A stretch of 64,000 nucleotides of DNA from Photobacterium lipolyticum (GCF_003026475.1 NZ_PYMC01000002.1:62001-126000); one strand, 5' to 3'; counted from the stretch's first letter, positions 25,859-35,744 are shown. The notes: generated from the letters alone by a model not told the origin. Program-made: numbers and translations.

Positions 25859-28168
25859 ATGACTACAGAACGCATTACTCATCTTAAAACCAGTTTATTT
25901 GATGCCCCACGCGAAATATCTCTGGAAAGAGCCTTGCTGTATACCGAAAGTCATCAGCAGACCGACGGTGAACCAACACTCATTCGTCGGGCCAAGGCAA
26001 CATCTCATGTAATGGATAATGTTGCGATCTCAATTCGGGAAGATGAGCTCATCGCAGGTAACCGCACCGTAAAGCCTCGTGCAGGGATAGTTTCACCTGA
26101 AATGGATCCCTATTGGATAGACAACGAGCTGGATATTTTCTTTTCTCGGCCACAGGACAAGTTTGAGATCGCCGAGCAAGACAAGAGGATTTACCGCGAG
26201 CAGTTGCTGCCATACTGGTCACAACGCTCGATGAAAGATTTCATCAATAGCCAATTTCCTGATGAGATCCGAGATGCGACCCGCCAGAAAGTTTTTTCAG
26301 TCAACCAGACTGACAAAGGGCAAGGACACATCATCATTGACTATGATCGCCTGTTGAAAAATGGTCTGGGCCGTCTTACCGATGAAATGGCATCGTTAGC
26401 GACACAAAACCCGGATAACCATTTCTACACAGCAGTGCAGTTACTGCTAGAAGCCAGTACCCGGCATATTCGCCGCTATGAGCATTTAGCCCAGGAAATG
26501 GCGGATAACTTGGGGCTTGAAGGAAACCCTGAACGCGCTGCTGAATTGAAGCAGATAGCTGAAATCTCGGCAAAAATTGCTATTGAGCCACCAGAGACAT
26601 TCTATGAAGCGTGTCAGCTATTCTGGTACATGAATATAATTCTGCAATACGAGTCCAATGCGAGTTCACTTTCCCTGGGCCGTTTTGATCAGTACATGCT
26701 GCCATTTTACCGCGCATCACTGGATGCAGGTGAAAATCCCGCCTTCTTGCAAGAGTTACTGGAAAGTCTTTGGGTAAAGATGAATGACATTGTGCTGCTG
26801 CGCTCGACTAATAGTGCCAAGTTCTTTGCCGGGTTCCCGACCGGCTATACCATACTACTCGGTGGATTGAACGAAACGGGTCATAGCGCCGTCAACGAAC
26901 TGTCAACGTTATGTCTGGACTCTTACCAAAATATTCAACTGCCTCAGCCAAACTTAGGGGTGCGGATCAACGAACTTATCGACCGTAAGTTCTTACAAAA
27001 AACCGCAGAAACCATCCGTCTGGGAACCGGTATTCCTCAAATTTTTAACGATGAAGTGGTGGTGCCTGCCTTTCTGAATCGGGGTGTATCACTCGAAGAT
27101 GCCCGTGACTACGCCGTCGTAGGTTGTGTGGAATTATCCATTCCGGGTAAGACTTATGGCCTGCACGATATTGCGATGTTTAATCTGCTTAAAGTCATGG
27201 AACTGGTTCTTAAGCGCAATCAGCATAACCCGGATGTGAGTTATGACAGCTTGGTTGGACAAATTCGTGACGATATCTGCCACTACGTAAAACTGATGGC
27301 GAAAGGCTCAAATATTTGTGATATCGGCCACCGGGACTGGGCACCCGTACCGCTGCTTTCCTCTTTCATCAACGACTGTATCGAAAATGGACAAGATATT
27401 ACCGACGGTGGTAGTCGTTATAACTTCTCGGGCGTACAGGGGATCGGTATTGCTAACCTGTCAGATTCGCTCCATGCACTCAAAAAATTTGTGTTCGAAG
27501 AAAAACGCATGGGCTATGCGGATTTCATAGAAACGCTGAACTGCAATTTCGAAAATGAAGGTGGCAACAAGGTTCGTGCTCGACTGATCAATCGTTACGA
27601 GAAATTCGGTAATGACATCGATGAAGTCGACATGATCAGTACGGAGTTATTACGCCTGTTCTGTAAAGAAGTCGAGCAATACGATAATCCACGTGGTGGT
27701 AAATTTACCCCGGGATCTTATACCGTCTCAGCCCATATCCCACTCGGCGAAGTGGTTGGTGCAACACCGGATGGACGCTTAGCTAAAGAGCAGCTGGCCG
27801 ACGGCGGTCTGTCACCTATGCTCGGTCAAGATCAGGCAGGACCGACGGCGGTACTCAAGTCAGTCAGTAAACTTGATAACTATCTGTTATCCAATGGCAG
27901 TCTGCTCAATGCCAAGTTTACGCCAGGCACACTTGAAGGTGAGCAAGGCATTAACAAGCTGTGTGACTTCTTACACGCATTTATGAAGCTCAAGTTACAG
28001 CACATTCAGTTTAACGTGCTTAACGCTGACACGTTAAAAAAGGCGCAGGAAAAACCCGAAGACTATGCCGGCTTAGTGGTACGCGTTGCCGGCTACAGTG
28101 CGTTCTTTGTTGAGTTGTCCAGGGAAATCCAGGACGACATTATTCGTCGAACTGCCCATGAGTTGTAA
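25859..28168 (+). CDS. pflD: Glycyl radical enzyme PflD (1,5-anhydromannitol-6-phosphate lyase type)
   Basis: This 769-residue enzyme is strikingly similar to E. coli PflD (765) along its whole length. The active-site cysteine is Cys423 in VVGCVELSIPG and the radical glycine is Gly745 in RVAGYSAFF. E. coli PflD has been reported to open 1,5-anhydromannitol-6-phosphate to 1-deoxyfructose-6-phosphate. The start at 25859 (AGGAG about 13 bases upstream) is preferred over an earlier ATG. The end overlaps the activase gene by 11 bp. The glycyl radical is destroyed by oxygen, so the enzyme works anaerobically. Confidence 0.93.
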   Translation: MTTERITHLKTSLFDAPREISLERALLYTESHQQTDGEPTLIRRAKATSHVMDNVAISIREDELIAGNRTVKPRAGIVSPEMDPYWIDNELDIFFSRPQDKFEIAEQDKRIYREQLLPYWSQRSMKDFINSQFPDEIRDATRQKVFSVNQTDKGQGHIIIDYDRLLKNGLGRLTDEMASLATQNPDNHFYTAVQLLLEASTRHIRRYEHLAQEMADNLGLEGNPERAAELKQIAEISAKIAIEPPETFYEACQLFWYMNIILQYESNASSLSLGRFDQYMLPFYRASLDAGENPAFLQELLESLWVKMNDIVLLRSTNSAKFFAGFPTGYTILLGGLNETGHSAVNELSTLCLDSYQNIQLPQPNLGVRINELIDRKFLQKTAETIRLGTGIPQIFNDEVVVPAFLNRGVSLEDARDYAVVGCVELSIPGKTYGLHDIAMFNLLKVMELVLKRNQHNPDVSYDSLVGQIRDDICHYVKLMAKGSNICDIGHRDWAPVPLLSSFINDCIENGQDITDGGSRYNFSGVQGIGIANLSDSLHALKKFVFEEKRMGYADFIETLNCNFENEGGNKVRARLINRYEKFGNDIDEVDMISTELLRLFCKEVEQYDNPRGGKFTPGSYTVSAHIPLGEVVGATPDGRLAKEQLADGGLSPMLGQDQAGPTAVLKSVSKLDNYLLSNGSLLNAKFTPGTLEGEQGINKLCDFLHAFMKLKLQHIQFNVLNADTLKKAQEKPEDYAGLVVRVAGYSAFFVELSREIQDDIIRRTAHEL

Positions 28169-29036
28169 CGGCATATCGGCTGCACCCCAAATACTCAATG
28201 AGCGAGAGGGCCGCGTATTCAATATCCAGCGCTATTCGCTTAATGATGGTCAGGGCATTCGCACGGTGGTGTTTTTTAAGGGGTGTCCTCTGACCTGTCC
28301 TTGGTGCGCAAACCCTGAATCACGCTCACCGAAGCAACAAATGATCAAGCGGGAAGCAAAATGCATTCATTGTGATGTTTGTGTTCTTGATACAAAAGAA
28401 AGCATCGATGAATGTCCAAGCGGTGCCTTGGAGGTTGTCGGTAACAACATGACATTCGATGAGATTGTCGCTGAAATTGAAAAAGACAGTGTCTTTTTCC
28501 GCACCTCCGGTGGTGGCGTGACCTTGTCTGGTGGCGAGGTGATGGCTCAAGCACCTTTTGCTATCGAACTCGCAAAACGTCTCAAAGGGTTGAATTATCC
28601 GGTCGCGATAGAAACCACAGGACAAGGCAATCAAAGGCATTTATTGGCATTGGGTAAATTGTGCGATGAAGTCCTTTACGACTTCAAAATTATGGATGCT
28701 GAACGCGCAAAATCTATCACGGGTATCGATTTGCCAAAGGTGCTCGATAACTTTAACGCATTGATTAAAGCTGGTGTGAATGTGATCCCACGTTTGCCTC
28801 TTATTCCTGGCTATACCTTGGATTTAATGAATGTGGATCGGGTATTGCGGTTCTTACAACCTTTTGAACTCGATGAGATCCATCTACTGCCCTTTCACCA
28901 ATACGGTGCAAACAAATACGACAATTTGAAATTAAATTACTTATTAAAAGACGTACCGGTTCCATCGCCAAATGAAATTGAAGCGATTCGCCGTCACGTA
29001 GAAGCCGCAGGCTATCAAGTCATTATTGGAGGTTAA
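28158..29036 (+). CDS. pflC: Glycyl-radical-enzyme activase PflC (radical SAM)
   Basis: A 292-residue radical SAM activase. The SAM cluster motif C-x3-C-x2-C is Cys43, Cys47 and Cys50 (CPLTCPWCANPES). Ferredoxin-type cysteines follow at about 70-90 (CIHCDVCV, ECPSGAL), then SGGEVMAQAP. It abstracts hydrogen from Gly745 of PflD to make the glycyl radical. The ATG at 28158 overlaps the pflD stop, suggesting coupled translation. Confidence 0.92.
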   Translation: MSCNGISAAPQILNEREGRVFNIQRYSLNDGQGIRTVVFFKGCPLTCPWCANPESRSPKQQMIKREAKCIHCDVCVLDTKESIDECPSGALEVVGNNMTFDEIVAEIEKDSVFFRTSGGGVTLSGGEVMAQAPFAIELAKRLKGLNYPVAIETTGQGNQRHLLALGKLCDEVLYDFKIMDAERAKSITGIDLPKVLDNFNALIKAGVNVIPRLPLIPGYTLDLMNVDRVLRFLQPFELDEIHLLPFHQYGANKYDNLKLNYLLKDVPVPSPNEIEAIRRHVEAAGYQVIIGG

Positions 29037-29041
29037 ATCTG

Positions 29042-29902
29042 ATGAAAAAGAAAATATTACTAACGGGCGCCAACGGTTTTTTCGGTACACGATTTATTAA
29101 AGCGTACCAGCACCAATTTGAGATCTATGCCACCGATGTTGAACAGTTAGACATCACAAATAGCGAACAGGTGATGGCAACGTTTGCTGAAATCAAGCCT
29201 GATTATGTTATTCATGCCGCCGCGATTGCGGTGACTGATTTCTGTAATCAGCACCCCGAAGTTGCCCACAAAGTAAACGTTGATGGCGCAGTCAACGTTG
29301 CCAAGGCATGCCGGGAGGTTGGCAGCAAACTGGTATTTATCAGCACCGAGCAGGTCTTTAACGGCAATAAAGAATCCGGTCCATATAACGAGACCGACTT
29401 ACCCGAGCCAGATACCGTTTACGGCCAAAACAAATTGGAAGCAGAAGGCAAGCTAAAAGAGATCCTTAAAGAACTTTGGGTCATTCGATTCACCTGGTTA
29501 TTCGGTTTGCCTGAACGCCAGACCAATATCAATCCAAATGTAGTTTGGAATACGCTACAAAGCCTCATTTCAGGGACCAAACTGGTGGAACGGACCAACG
29601 AATTCCGCGGCCTGACCTATGTTCACGAACTGATCGATCAGTTCGACAAAATATTTGAGATCCCTTATGACACCTACCATGTCGGTGCCAAGAATGATCT
29701 GAGCCGCTATGACATTGCACGGCACATTTTAGTTGAACTTGGACAACAAGAGCGCCTTGATCAACTGCTTGAAGGTATCGAAGGCCAAACGGTACGGGAT
29801 ATCCGCCTTGATACCTCTAAGCTCGCCGCACACGGCATTACCTTTACCGACAGTCACGAAGCGATAAACTGCTGCCTGAATGAATTTAGTTTTAAGATTT
29901 AA
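29042..29902 (+). CDS. RmlD-like short-chain dehydrogenase/reductase in the pflDC operon
   Basis: A 286-residue extended SDR. The nucleotide-binding motif LTGANGFFGTRF is at residues 6-17, and the YxxxK catalytic pair at about 129-133 (YGQNK). It resembles dTDP-4-dehydrorhamnose reductases, but no other rhamnose genes are near. It lies 5 bp after pflC and 26 bp before fsaB. In E. coli this position has no such gene, whereas E. coli uses GldA to reduce hydroxyacetone. A reductase for the hydroxyacetone product or for a sugar-phosphate intermediate is my inference. Confidence 0.8.
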   Translation: MKKKILLTGANGFFGTRFIKAYQHQFEIYATDVEQLDITNSEQVMATFAEIKPDYVIHAAAIAVTDFCNQHPEVAHKVNVDGAVNVAKACREVGSKLVFISTEQVFNGNKESGPYNETDLPEPDTVYGQNKLEAEGKLKEILKELWVIRFTWLFGLPERQTNINPNVVWNTLQSLISGTKLVERTNEFRGLTYVHELIDQFDKIFEIPYDTYHVGAKNDLSRYDIARHILVELGQQERLDQLLEGIEGQTVRDIRLDTSKLAAHGITFTDSHEAINCCLNEFSFKI

Positions 29903-29928
29903 TTATTATAATATTTGGAGTTTAAACA

Positions 29929-30606
29929 ATGATTTACATGCTAGACACTGCGAACCTTGCCGCTATTGCTAAAGCTGTCGACCTTTACCCACTCGCAGGG
30001 GTTACCACCAACCCATCGATTATTGCTAAAGAAAACCGTCCATTGCGTGAGATTTTACTCGATATCCGCGAAATTATCGGCCAGGAGCGCATGCTGCATG
30101 CGCAAGTGATGGGTAAAACAGCACCTGTCATGGTGCAGGAAGCTAGTGCACTGCGTAATATTGATGAAAACCTAATCATCAAAGTACCTGTAACGGCTGA
30201 AGGTATGAAAGCTATTCGCTTGCTTGCAGCAGATGGTGTTCGAGTAACAGCTACGGCTATTCTTACTCCACAACAAGCACTTATGGCTGCAGTTGCGGGT
30301 GCTGAGTTCCTCGCACCTTATGTCAATCGTCTGGATAACATCTGCGGTGATGGTGTAAAAGTTACTGAAGAAATCGTTCAGCTGCTTGATCGTTACAACC
30401 TCAATTCTAAAGTGCTGGCCGCATCATTCAAAAATGTTCAGCAAGTTCACGATGTAGCAAAGGTCGGTGCACAGTCCATTACTGTCGCACCTGATGTGTT
30501 TGACTTGCTCATTCAACACCCACTCACAGATTCTGGCGTAGCCGGATTTGTCGGTGACTGGGAAAGCGTTTATGGCGAAGGTACGACTGTTTTAGATGTA
30601 ATCTAA
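29929..30606 (+). CDS. fsaB: Fructose-6-phosphate aldolase, FsaB type
   Basis: A 225-residue transaldolase-like TIM barrel. The Schiff-base lysine is Lys85 in IIKVPVTAEG. Other family motifs are GVTTNPSIIAKE, APYVNRLDN and KVLAASFKN. In E. coli, FsaA/FsaB cleave 1-deoxyfructose-6-phosphate to glyceraldehyde-3-phosphate and hydroxyacetone after PflD or YbiW. A strong GGAG lies upstream of the ATG. A paralog, fsaA, is 6 kb away beside ybiYW. Confidence 0.93.
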   Translation: MIYMLDTANLAAIAKAVDLYPLAGVTTNPSIIAKENRPLREILLDIREIIGQERMLHAQVMGKTAPVMVQEASALRNIDENLIIKVPVTAEGMKAIRLLAADGVRVTATAILTPQQALMAAVAGAEFLAPYVNRLDNICGDGVKVTEEIVQLLDRYNLNSKVLAASFKNVQQVHDVAKVGAQSITVAPDVFDLLIQHPLTDSGVAGFVGDWESVYGEGTTVLDVI

Positions 30607-30705
30607 CCCGATTAAGTGTCATTTAGTGATCTAATAAAGCACTTTAGCGTTAAAAGAAGGTATAATCCGTTATATCTTCCTTTTCTGAAAGTGAGTTCAT
30701 TTCAA

Positions 30706-31044
30706 ATGAAGCTTATTGCTGTTACTGCTTGCATCAGTGGTGTTGCACACACATATATGGCCGCTGAGCAGCTGGAAAAGCTGTGCCACAAAAAAGGCTT
30801 CCCTATTAAAATTGAAACGCAAGGAGCTTTAGGCATAGATCATGCCTTAAGCTCTGAGGACATTGACGCTGCGCAAATCGTCATCATTGCTGCTGATATC
30901 AGCATAGAAGGTTTCGAGCGTTTCCAACGCAATCGGATTATTAAACTTCCGATTAAAACGATCTTGAAAAGCCCAGACATTATTTTGTCTGCCATTGAAA
31001 AAATACGTAATGCTCCGCCGTCAACTGTCCTTGAAATCAGTTAA
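30706..31044 (+). CDS. frwD: Second PTS EIIB-like protein (FrwD-like)
   Basis: A 112-residue EIIB homolog starting MKLIAVTACISGVAHTYMAA, with the cysteine at residue 9, like E. coli FrwD (113). The longer frame from 30616 has no family support and is rejected. It follows fsaB by about 100 bp and overlaps the convergent AraC gene by 24 bp. It may be an alternative phosphate acceptor or a regulatory EIIB. Confidence 0.85.
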   Translation: MKLIAVTACISGVAHTYMAAEQLEKLCHKKGFPIKIETQGALGIDHALSSEDIDAAQIVIIAADISIEGFERFQRNRIIKLPIKTILKSPDIILSAIEKIRNAPPSTVLEIS

Positions 31045-31902
31045 CTGACTTCGATATTGAACGCGGTACTCTGATGGCGATCTGTCTGTGTGCTGACGAA
31101 AAATCCGACAAAAGTAGTTGCTGTCACTAAATCCGCAGCGATGAGCAACTTCTTTTACTTTCATGTCGTATTGCTTTAATAAATACTTCGCTCTTTCAAG
31201 GCGTGTTTGATTAAGGTATTCATTGAAGCGAATTTTTCCCTCTCGGTGGAACAACTGCGACAAATAGTTGGCTGATATATAAAATTGTGTAGCCACCGAT
31301 TCTCGGGTTAATGGCTCTTGATAGTGTTTTTCTATATACCCGCGAATTGCTTCGAACAGTGTTTGGCTGCGCGAAAGGGTCTCAGGAGGATGCTGAATCA
31401 GATCCAGGGCATGGCTCAACAGTGCACTGACAATTAAACGTGCCGTGCATTGATCTTCGGGGTGCCAGGTAAGCTCTTCCAGCGTTCTAAGGATGAATGC
31501 GCCGATACGAGGACCTCGTCGTTGGACACTCTCCTTGCTTAATACCTGGAAGTTTTCACCATCCCAGTGAAGAATACTGAAGCCTAAGGTTTGTTTGCCG
31601 AAAAGTAAGCTCAAGATTGTGGCGGGTTGCTGCCAATCGGGTTTGTTCCAGCTAAATGCCGGTAAAAACAACGCCTGGCCAAGAGTCAGGTTTTCAGTGT
31701 AACTTTGTCCCTTTTCACCGCCGATTTCCATCGGCACAACACCCTCGATGACGAGTTCTAATCGGGGGAAATTGACCTGATAGGCTAACTCAGGCGGTTC
31801 CGGTTGGTTTCCGGCAAAAAACACCTGGTTTAGCTGAGTAGGCTCATGAACGAAACGGGTCAACTCTTTGTAAAGTTGTAGATCGTGATTTTTTGTGATC
31901 AT
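31021..31902 (-). CDS. yijO: AraC-family regulator (YijO-like)
   Basis: A 293-residue protein with an N-terminal cupin-type sensor (about 25-140) and a C-terminal AraC double helix-turn-helix (about 185-285; TRESVATQFYISANYLSQLF, then VKEVAHRCGFSDSNYFCRIF). The sequence follows E. coli YijO, which also lies next to frwD. It is the likely activator of the frw/pflD genes, sensing the sugar or its phosphate. The 3' end overlaps frwD. Confidence 0.88.
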   Translation of the reverse strand: MITKNHDLQLYKELTRFVHEPTQLNQVFFAGNQPEPPELAYQVNFPRLELVIEGVVPMEIGGEKGQSYTENLTLGQALFLPAFSWNKPDWQQPATILSLLFGKQTLGFSILHWDGENFQVLSKESVQRRGPRIGAFILRTLEELTWHPEDQCTARLIVSALLSHALDLIQHPPETLSRSQTLFEAIRGYIEKHYQEPLTRESVATQFYISANYLSQLFHREGKIRFNEYLNQTRLERAKYLLKQYDMKVKEVAHRCGFSDSNYFCRIFRQHTDRSPSEYRVQYRSQLTDFKDS

Positions 31903-32105
31903 TTGTCAGACACTGGCACCTGAATTTAATGTTGATTTTGCAATAGATTTAACCAAAAAGCCCGTAAGCAACTTTAAGCAAAATATTAATGAGTAAACCG
32001 CTGAACTATTTTCTCATACATTATAGTTAATGACTTTGTTCGAAATTCAGAACAGGGATTTAATTCCAGAGTTTTAAGATTTTAAAAAATACAGGGGTAT
32101 TTAAG

Positions 32106-32405
32106 ATGATCCGCCATATTTTACTGATCCAATTCAAAGCCGATGCACCACTGTCTCAAATTGATGCCGTAAAAGACGCTTTTATTGCCTTCCCGGAGAC
32201 TGTCGATGGCGTCGAAGCCGTTGAATGGGGAGAAAATGACAGCCCGGAAGGTAAAAATCGCGGCTATACACACTGTGTGCTGATGACCTTCCGTGACGAA
32301 GCCAGCAGGCAAACCTATCTGCCACACCCAAAACATGATGCGCTAAAATCAATCTTTCGCCCGGTTCTGGAAGAGATCATTGTACTGGACTATACCGTCA
32401 GATAA
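32106..32405 (+). CDS. Dabb-domain (stress-responsive α/β-barrel) protein
   Basis: A 99-residue ferredoxin-like fold protein with the Dabb pattern: IRHILLIQFK at the start, then TVDGVEAVEWGEN, GYTHCVLMTFRDEASRQTYL and HPKHDALKSIFRPVLE. The family includes dimeric small-molecule binders and a few cyclases; no activity can be assigned. It lies inside the sugar island between two regulators and ends at a shared terminator. Confidence 0.8.
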   Translation: MIRHILLIQFKADAPLSQIDAVKDAFIAFPETVDGVEAVEWGENDSPEGKNRGYTHCVLMTFRDEASRQTYLPHPKHDALKSIFRPVLEEIIVLDYTVR

Positions 32406-32440
32406 TGCGTGAAAATGTATATAATTATGACTTTAAATAA

Positions 32441-32459
32441 CCTCTGGCAAAGTCAGAGG
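32441..32459. terminator. Hairpin between convergent Dabb and DeoR genes
   Basis: CCTCTG pairs with CAGAGG across a 7-nt loop, flanked by AATAA and CTTATT. It ends one base before the deoR-type stop codon and probably serves both directions. Confidence 0.55.
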
Positions 32460-32460
32460 C

Positions 32461-33210
32461 TTATTCATCATCAACCAGCTCCAGCCTCACGCCATGTTGT
32501 TCCAACCAGTTGAGATCTTCTTGCGGTACTCCGCTATTGGTCACCAGAACTGAAAACTTATCAAGCGCCCCCAGGCTGGTAGAGTAGATTTGACCAAACT
32601 TGCTGGAATCGGTCAGGACAATATTGCGCTTGTTTTTATTGAGGATCGCCATGGCTACATCGGCCCGCATCATATCGCGACTGGTAAACCCGGTATCACG
32701 GTGGAAACCGTCAATACCGAGAAAGGCAGTACTGAAGTGGGTGTATTCAATACAAAGGCGGGTCAGCGGGCCAACCAGACTTTCCCCCTGACGCTGATAA
32801 ACGCCGCCAAGCAAGATCACTTCGGCTTTACTGTCGCGGATCATGTGGGCGATGTAGGCGCTTGGAGTAATAATAGTAATATCACCACGATCAGCCAGTA
32901 CACGGGCCAGCAGGGCATTGGCACTGCCGCCTTCAATCATCACCGTCTCATCAGGCTGGACTAATTGCGCGGCACGTTCAGCCAGCTTCTGCTTGGTATT
33001 GAAGCGGACTTCCATACGGGCACTGACATCATCGCTTTGTAATGACATGGCTGCACCATGAACCCGTTTCAGATAACCCTCTTTTTCAAGCTGATTCAGA
33101 TCTTGACGAATAGTGACTTCGGATACGCCGGTATGGGAAGCCAGATCAGACACCATTACGCGCTTTTCCTGATTAACCAACTGTACAATTTCACTCTGTC
33201 TCGGGTTCAT
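32461..33210 (-). CDS. DeoR/GlpR-family repressor (YciT-like)
   Basis: A 249-residue regulator. The DeoR helix-turn-helix is at residues 5-57 (VSDLASHTGVSEVTIRQDLN), followed by a sugar-phosphate-binding domain with GGSANALLAR, TDSSKFGQ and LLGGVYQRQGE. It resembles E. coli YciT. The ATG at 33210 has AGGAA upstream. It lies about 100 bp before the end of ybiW on the same strand. It probably represses ybiYW/fsaA until a phosphorylated sugar is present (inference). Confidence 0.87.
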   Translation of the reverse strand: MNPRQSEIVQLVNQEKRVMVSDLASHTGVSEVTIRQDLNQLEKEGYLKRVHGAAMSLQSDDVSARMEVRFNTKQKLAERAAQLVQPDETVMIEGGSANALLARVLADRGDITIITPSAYIAHMIRDSKAEVILLGGVYQRQGESLVGPLTRLCIEYTHFSTAFLGIDGFHRDTGFTSRDMMRADVAMAILNKNKRNIVLTDSSKFGQIYSTSLGALDKFSVLVTNSGVPQEDLNWLEQHGVRLELVDDE

Positions 33211-33313
33211 ATGATGTTCCTGCTTGCTCTCTGATGTTTGCGTACACAAAAAATGACTTTCGCTTCGAGTTCATTTTAACTTTCTAATGAAATCTTCGCG
33301 AAAGTCCATCATC

Positions 33314-35740
33314 CTACAAGCTATGCTCGGTGCGAGCAATAATATCGTCCTGCGCATCGGGCGAGAGCGCGGTAAAAAACGCGGAATAACCCGCGACGCG
33401 TACCACTAAATCCCGGTACTGTTCAGGATGCTGCTTCGCTGCCAGCAAGGTTGCCCGCGAAACAATATTGTACTGAACATGCCAGCCTTTATGGTAATTG
33501 AAGAAGGTGCGGATCAGCATCGAGAGCTTTAACATATCGCTTTCATCAGCCACAGCTGCCGGTGACAACTTCTGATTCAGCAGCACCCCACCGAGAATTT
33601 TACCTGCCGGGATTTTACCTACGGAGTTATAGACCGCCGTCGGACCGAGTGTATCGGAGCCCGATGCCGGGCTTGCACCTTCTGCCAGCGGCGTTGCCGC
33701 TTTACGGCCATCTGGCGTTGCCATTGTCGCTGCGCCAAACGGGACATTCGCCGAGATGCTGGACGTACCGGCATAATAATTACCACCGACCGGGCCACGT
33801 CCGAAACGGGTATTGTGGAACTGAGCCAGCTCTTCGATATAGGCATCGTAAGCACGACTTAGCAGATCGTCGACCGCATCATCATCGTTACCAAACTTCG
33901 GAGCGAAGTTGATCAGGCGCTGACGTAACTGTTCACCGTCACTGCCTGCGTAATCAGCGGCCAGAGCCTGTGCCAGCTGCGGTTGCGTGATCTGAGGCTG
34001 ATCGAAGATCAGATGTTTAATCGCCGCCAGACTGTTACCTAGGTTAGCGATACCAACCTGAAGACCTGATACCCAATCATATTTCGCGCCCCCTTCTTTG
34101 ACCGTCTTACCTCGGCTCAGGCAATCATCAACCAAAGCTGAGCAGAAGATATCCTGTGCTTGCTGTTCAAGAACCGAATCTACCACACAGTCGATTTCAA
34201 TCGATTTTCGGGTGTAGTAACGGATCTGCTCTCGCCAGGCCGTCATGATCTGTTCGAAGTTTTCAAAACTTCCTTTCGCCAGGGATTTATCATGCGGCAT
34301 GAAGATTTTACCGGATGTTGCATCGCGACCTTCATCAAGTGCGGACAGTAAAATACGGGCAAAATTAATGAAGCTCATACCGGTGCAGCGATAGCCCCAT
34401 TTACCCGGCACAGCAGTTTCAATACAGCCAATTGCAGAATAATTATAAGCATCTGTTTTTTCGACACCCAGCTTGATAAATTCTGGGATCACGATTTCAT
34501 CGTTGTTAAACGCAGGCATACCGAAGCCGCATTTTATGACCTCAATGCACCCCATCAGGAAGCGTTGATCTAAACCTTCGTGATAACGCACACTCAGGTT
34601 GGGTTGAGTTGAACGTAGCTGTCCGCATGACTCCAGGATCGCCCATGACAGACTATTTACCGCATCTGAAGGTATACCTTCGTCATCCAGTTTCTGTCCG
34701 CCAATCGTCACATTCTGATATAAAGGGCTGCCAGCTGAGGCTTTAGAATGGCTACCAGAGCGGATTTTGTTTACTTCCAGTAATTTAAGCCAGCAGCTCT
34801 GAAGCAATTCAAGCGAGAACTCACGACTGATTGTCTTATCAACTTCGACATCCTGCAGATAAAAGGCGTTCAAATACTGATCCATACGGCCAAACGAAAC
34901 AGAGTGGCCATTCGATTCAATCTGCAAAACCAACTGAACGAAATAACACAGTTGTAAGGCCTGCCAGTATGATGCCGGTGTCTCGAACGCAATATGACGA
35001 CAGTTAGCAGCAATCGTTTCCAACTCTCTTTGACGCGCCGGACGTGATTCTTCTCCTGCCATTTTTTCGGCCAGCTCAGCATAACGAACAATATGTTGCT
35101 GTACGGCAAGCAGCACAATTTCAACCGATTTCAGAAACTGCTCACGCTTTAAATCTTCCCAGTCAGCCAGATCAATCTGGCTGCGGTGAGTACGCACTTC
35201 ATCTAATAAGCCATTTAAACCAATGCGTAATAGTTTTTCGTTATCGACCGCCAGGTGAGCATCACCAGAGGTCATATTGCCTTCTGCTTTAATGATGGTC
35301 GTCGCCAGAATGTCTTGCTGCTCGCCCGTAAATAAGCCGTAGCAACGATCCTGAACCGTTTTACCGCGCCAGTATGGCGTGAGCCGATGAATATTCTCTT
35401 TGTCCTGCTCTGTCACGGCGAAACCCGCTCCGGGACGATCCGCTAAATCATCAATTTCAGCTTCAATCCAGCGCACGGTATATTCAGGGAAGATCGGTGC
35501 CGCTCGAACTTTACTCGCCTGGTTACCGATGATCAGCTCATCGTGTTTAATCCAGATCGTTCTGGTACGCAGATGCTCTGCCAGTGCCAAAGCGCGCTGC
35601 ACAACAACAGGTTTATCTTCATGTTGTTGATAAGCCTCGGTGTAGGCTTGAGCACGTTCGGTACATATTGGCGGCGTCACGATGTTAATCAATGCGTGTT
35701 TATGAGCTTCGATTCGTTGCGGTAAATGGTTCAGGTTCAT
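33314..35740 (-). CDS. ybiW: Glycyl radical enzyme YbiW (1,5-anhydroglucitol-6-phosphate lyase type)
   Basis: This 808-residue enzyme is very close to E. coli YbiW (810). The catalytic cysteine is Cys439 (IGCIETAVPG) and the radical glycine Gly784 (RVAGYSAFF). E. coli YbiW is reported to open 1,5-anhydroglucitol-6-phosphate to 1-deoxyfructose-6-phosphate. The ATG at 35740 has AGAGGG upstream; an earlier in-frame start is not supported. It starts 4 bp after the activase gene. With pflD, this window therefore holds both epimer-specific branches. Confidence 0.93.
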   Translation of the reverse strand: MNLNHLPQRIEAHKHALINIVTPPICTERAQAYTEAYQQHEDKPVVVQRALALAEHLRTRTIWIKHDELIIGNQASKVRAAPIFPEYTVRWIEAEIDDLADRPGAGFAVTEQDKENIHRLTPYWRGKTVQDRCYGLFTGEQQDILATTIIKAEGNMTSGDAHLAVDNEKLLRIGLNGLLDEVRTHRSQIDLADWEDLKREQFLKSVEIVLLAVQQHIVRYAELAEKMAGEESRPARQRELETIAANCRHIAFETPASYWQALQLCYFVQLVLQIESNGHSVSFGRMDQYLNAFYLQDVEVDKTISREFSLELLQSCWLKLLEVNKIRSGSHSKASAGSPLYQNVTIGGQKLDDEGIPSDAVNSLSWAILESCGQLRSTQPNLSVRYHEGLDQRFLMGCIEVIKCGFGMPAFNNDEIVIPEFIKLGVEKTDAYNYSAIGCIETAVPGKWGYRCTGMSFINFARILLSALDEGRDATSGKIFMPHDKSLAKGSFENFEQIMTAWREQIRYYTRKSIEIDCVVDSVLEQQAQDIFCSALVDDCLSRGKTVKEGGAKYDWVSGLQVGIANLGNSLAAIKHLIFDQPQITQPQLAQALAADYAGSDGEQLRQRLINFAPKFGNDDDAVDDLLSRAYDAYIEELAQFHNTRFGRGPVGGNYYAGTSSISANVPFGAATMATPDGRKAATPLAEGASPASGSDTLGPTAVYNSVGKIPAGKILGGVLLNQKLSPAAVADESDMLKLSMLIRTFFNYHKGWHVQYNIVSRATLLAAKQHPEQYRDLVVRVAGYSAFFTALSPDAQDDIIARTEHSL

Positions 35741-35744
35741 ATTG

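Noticed and set aside
29042..29902. The SDR as part of a dTDP-rhamnose pathway
   Set aside because: No rmlA, rmlB or rmlC or other polysaccharide genes are nearby; it sits within a few bases of pflC and fsaB.
30616..30705. Extended N-terminus of the FrwD-like protein
   Set aside because: The extra 30 residues have no family support and lie in a spacer; the family starts at MKLIAVTAC.
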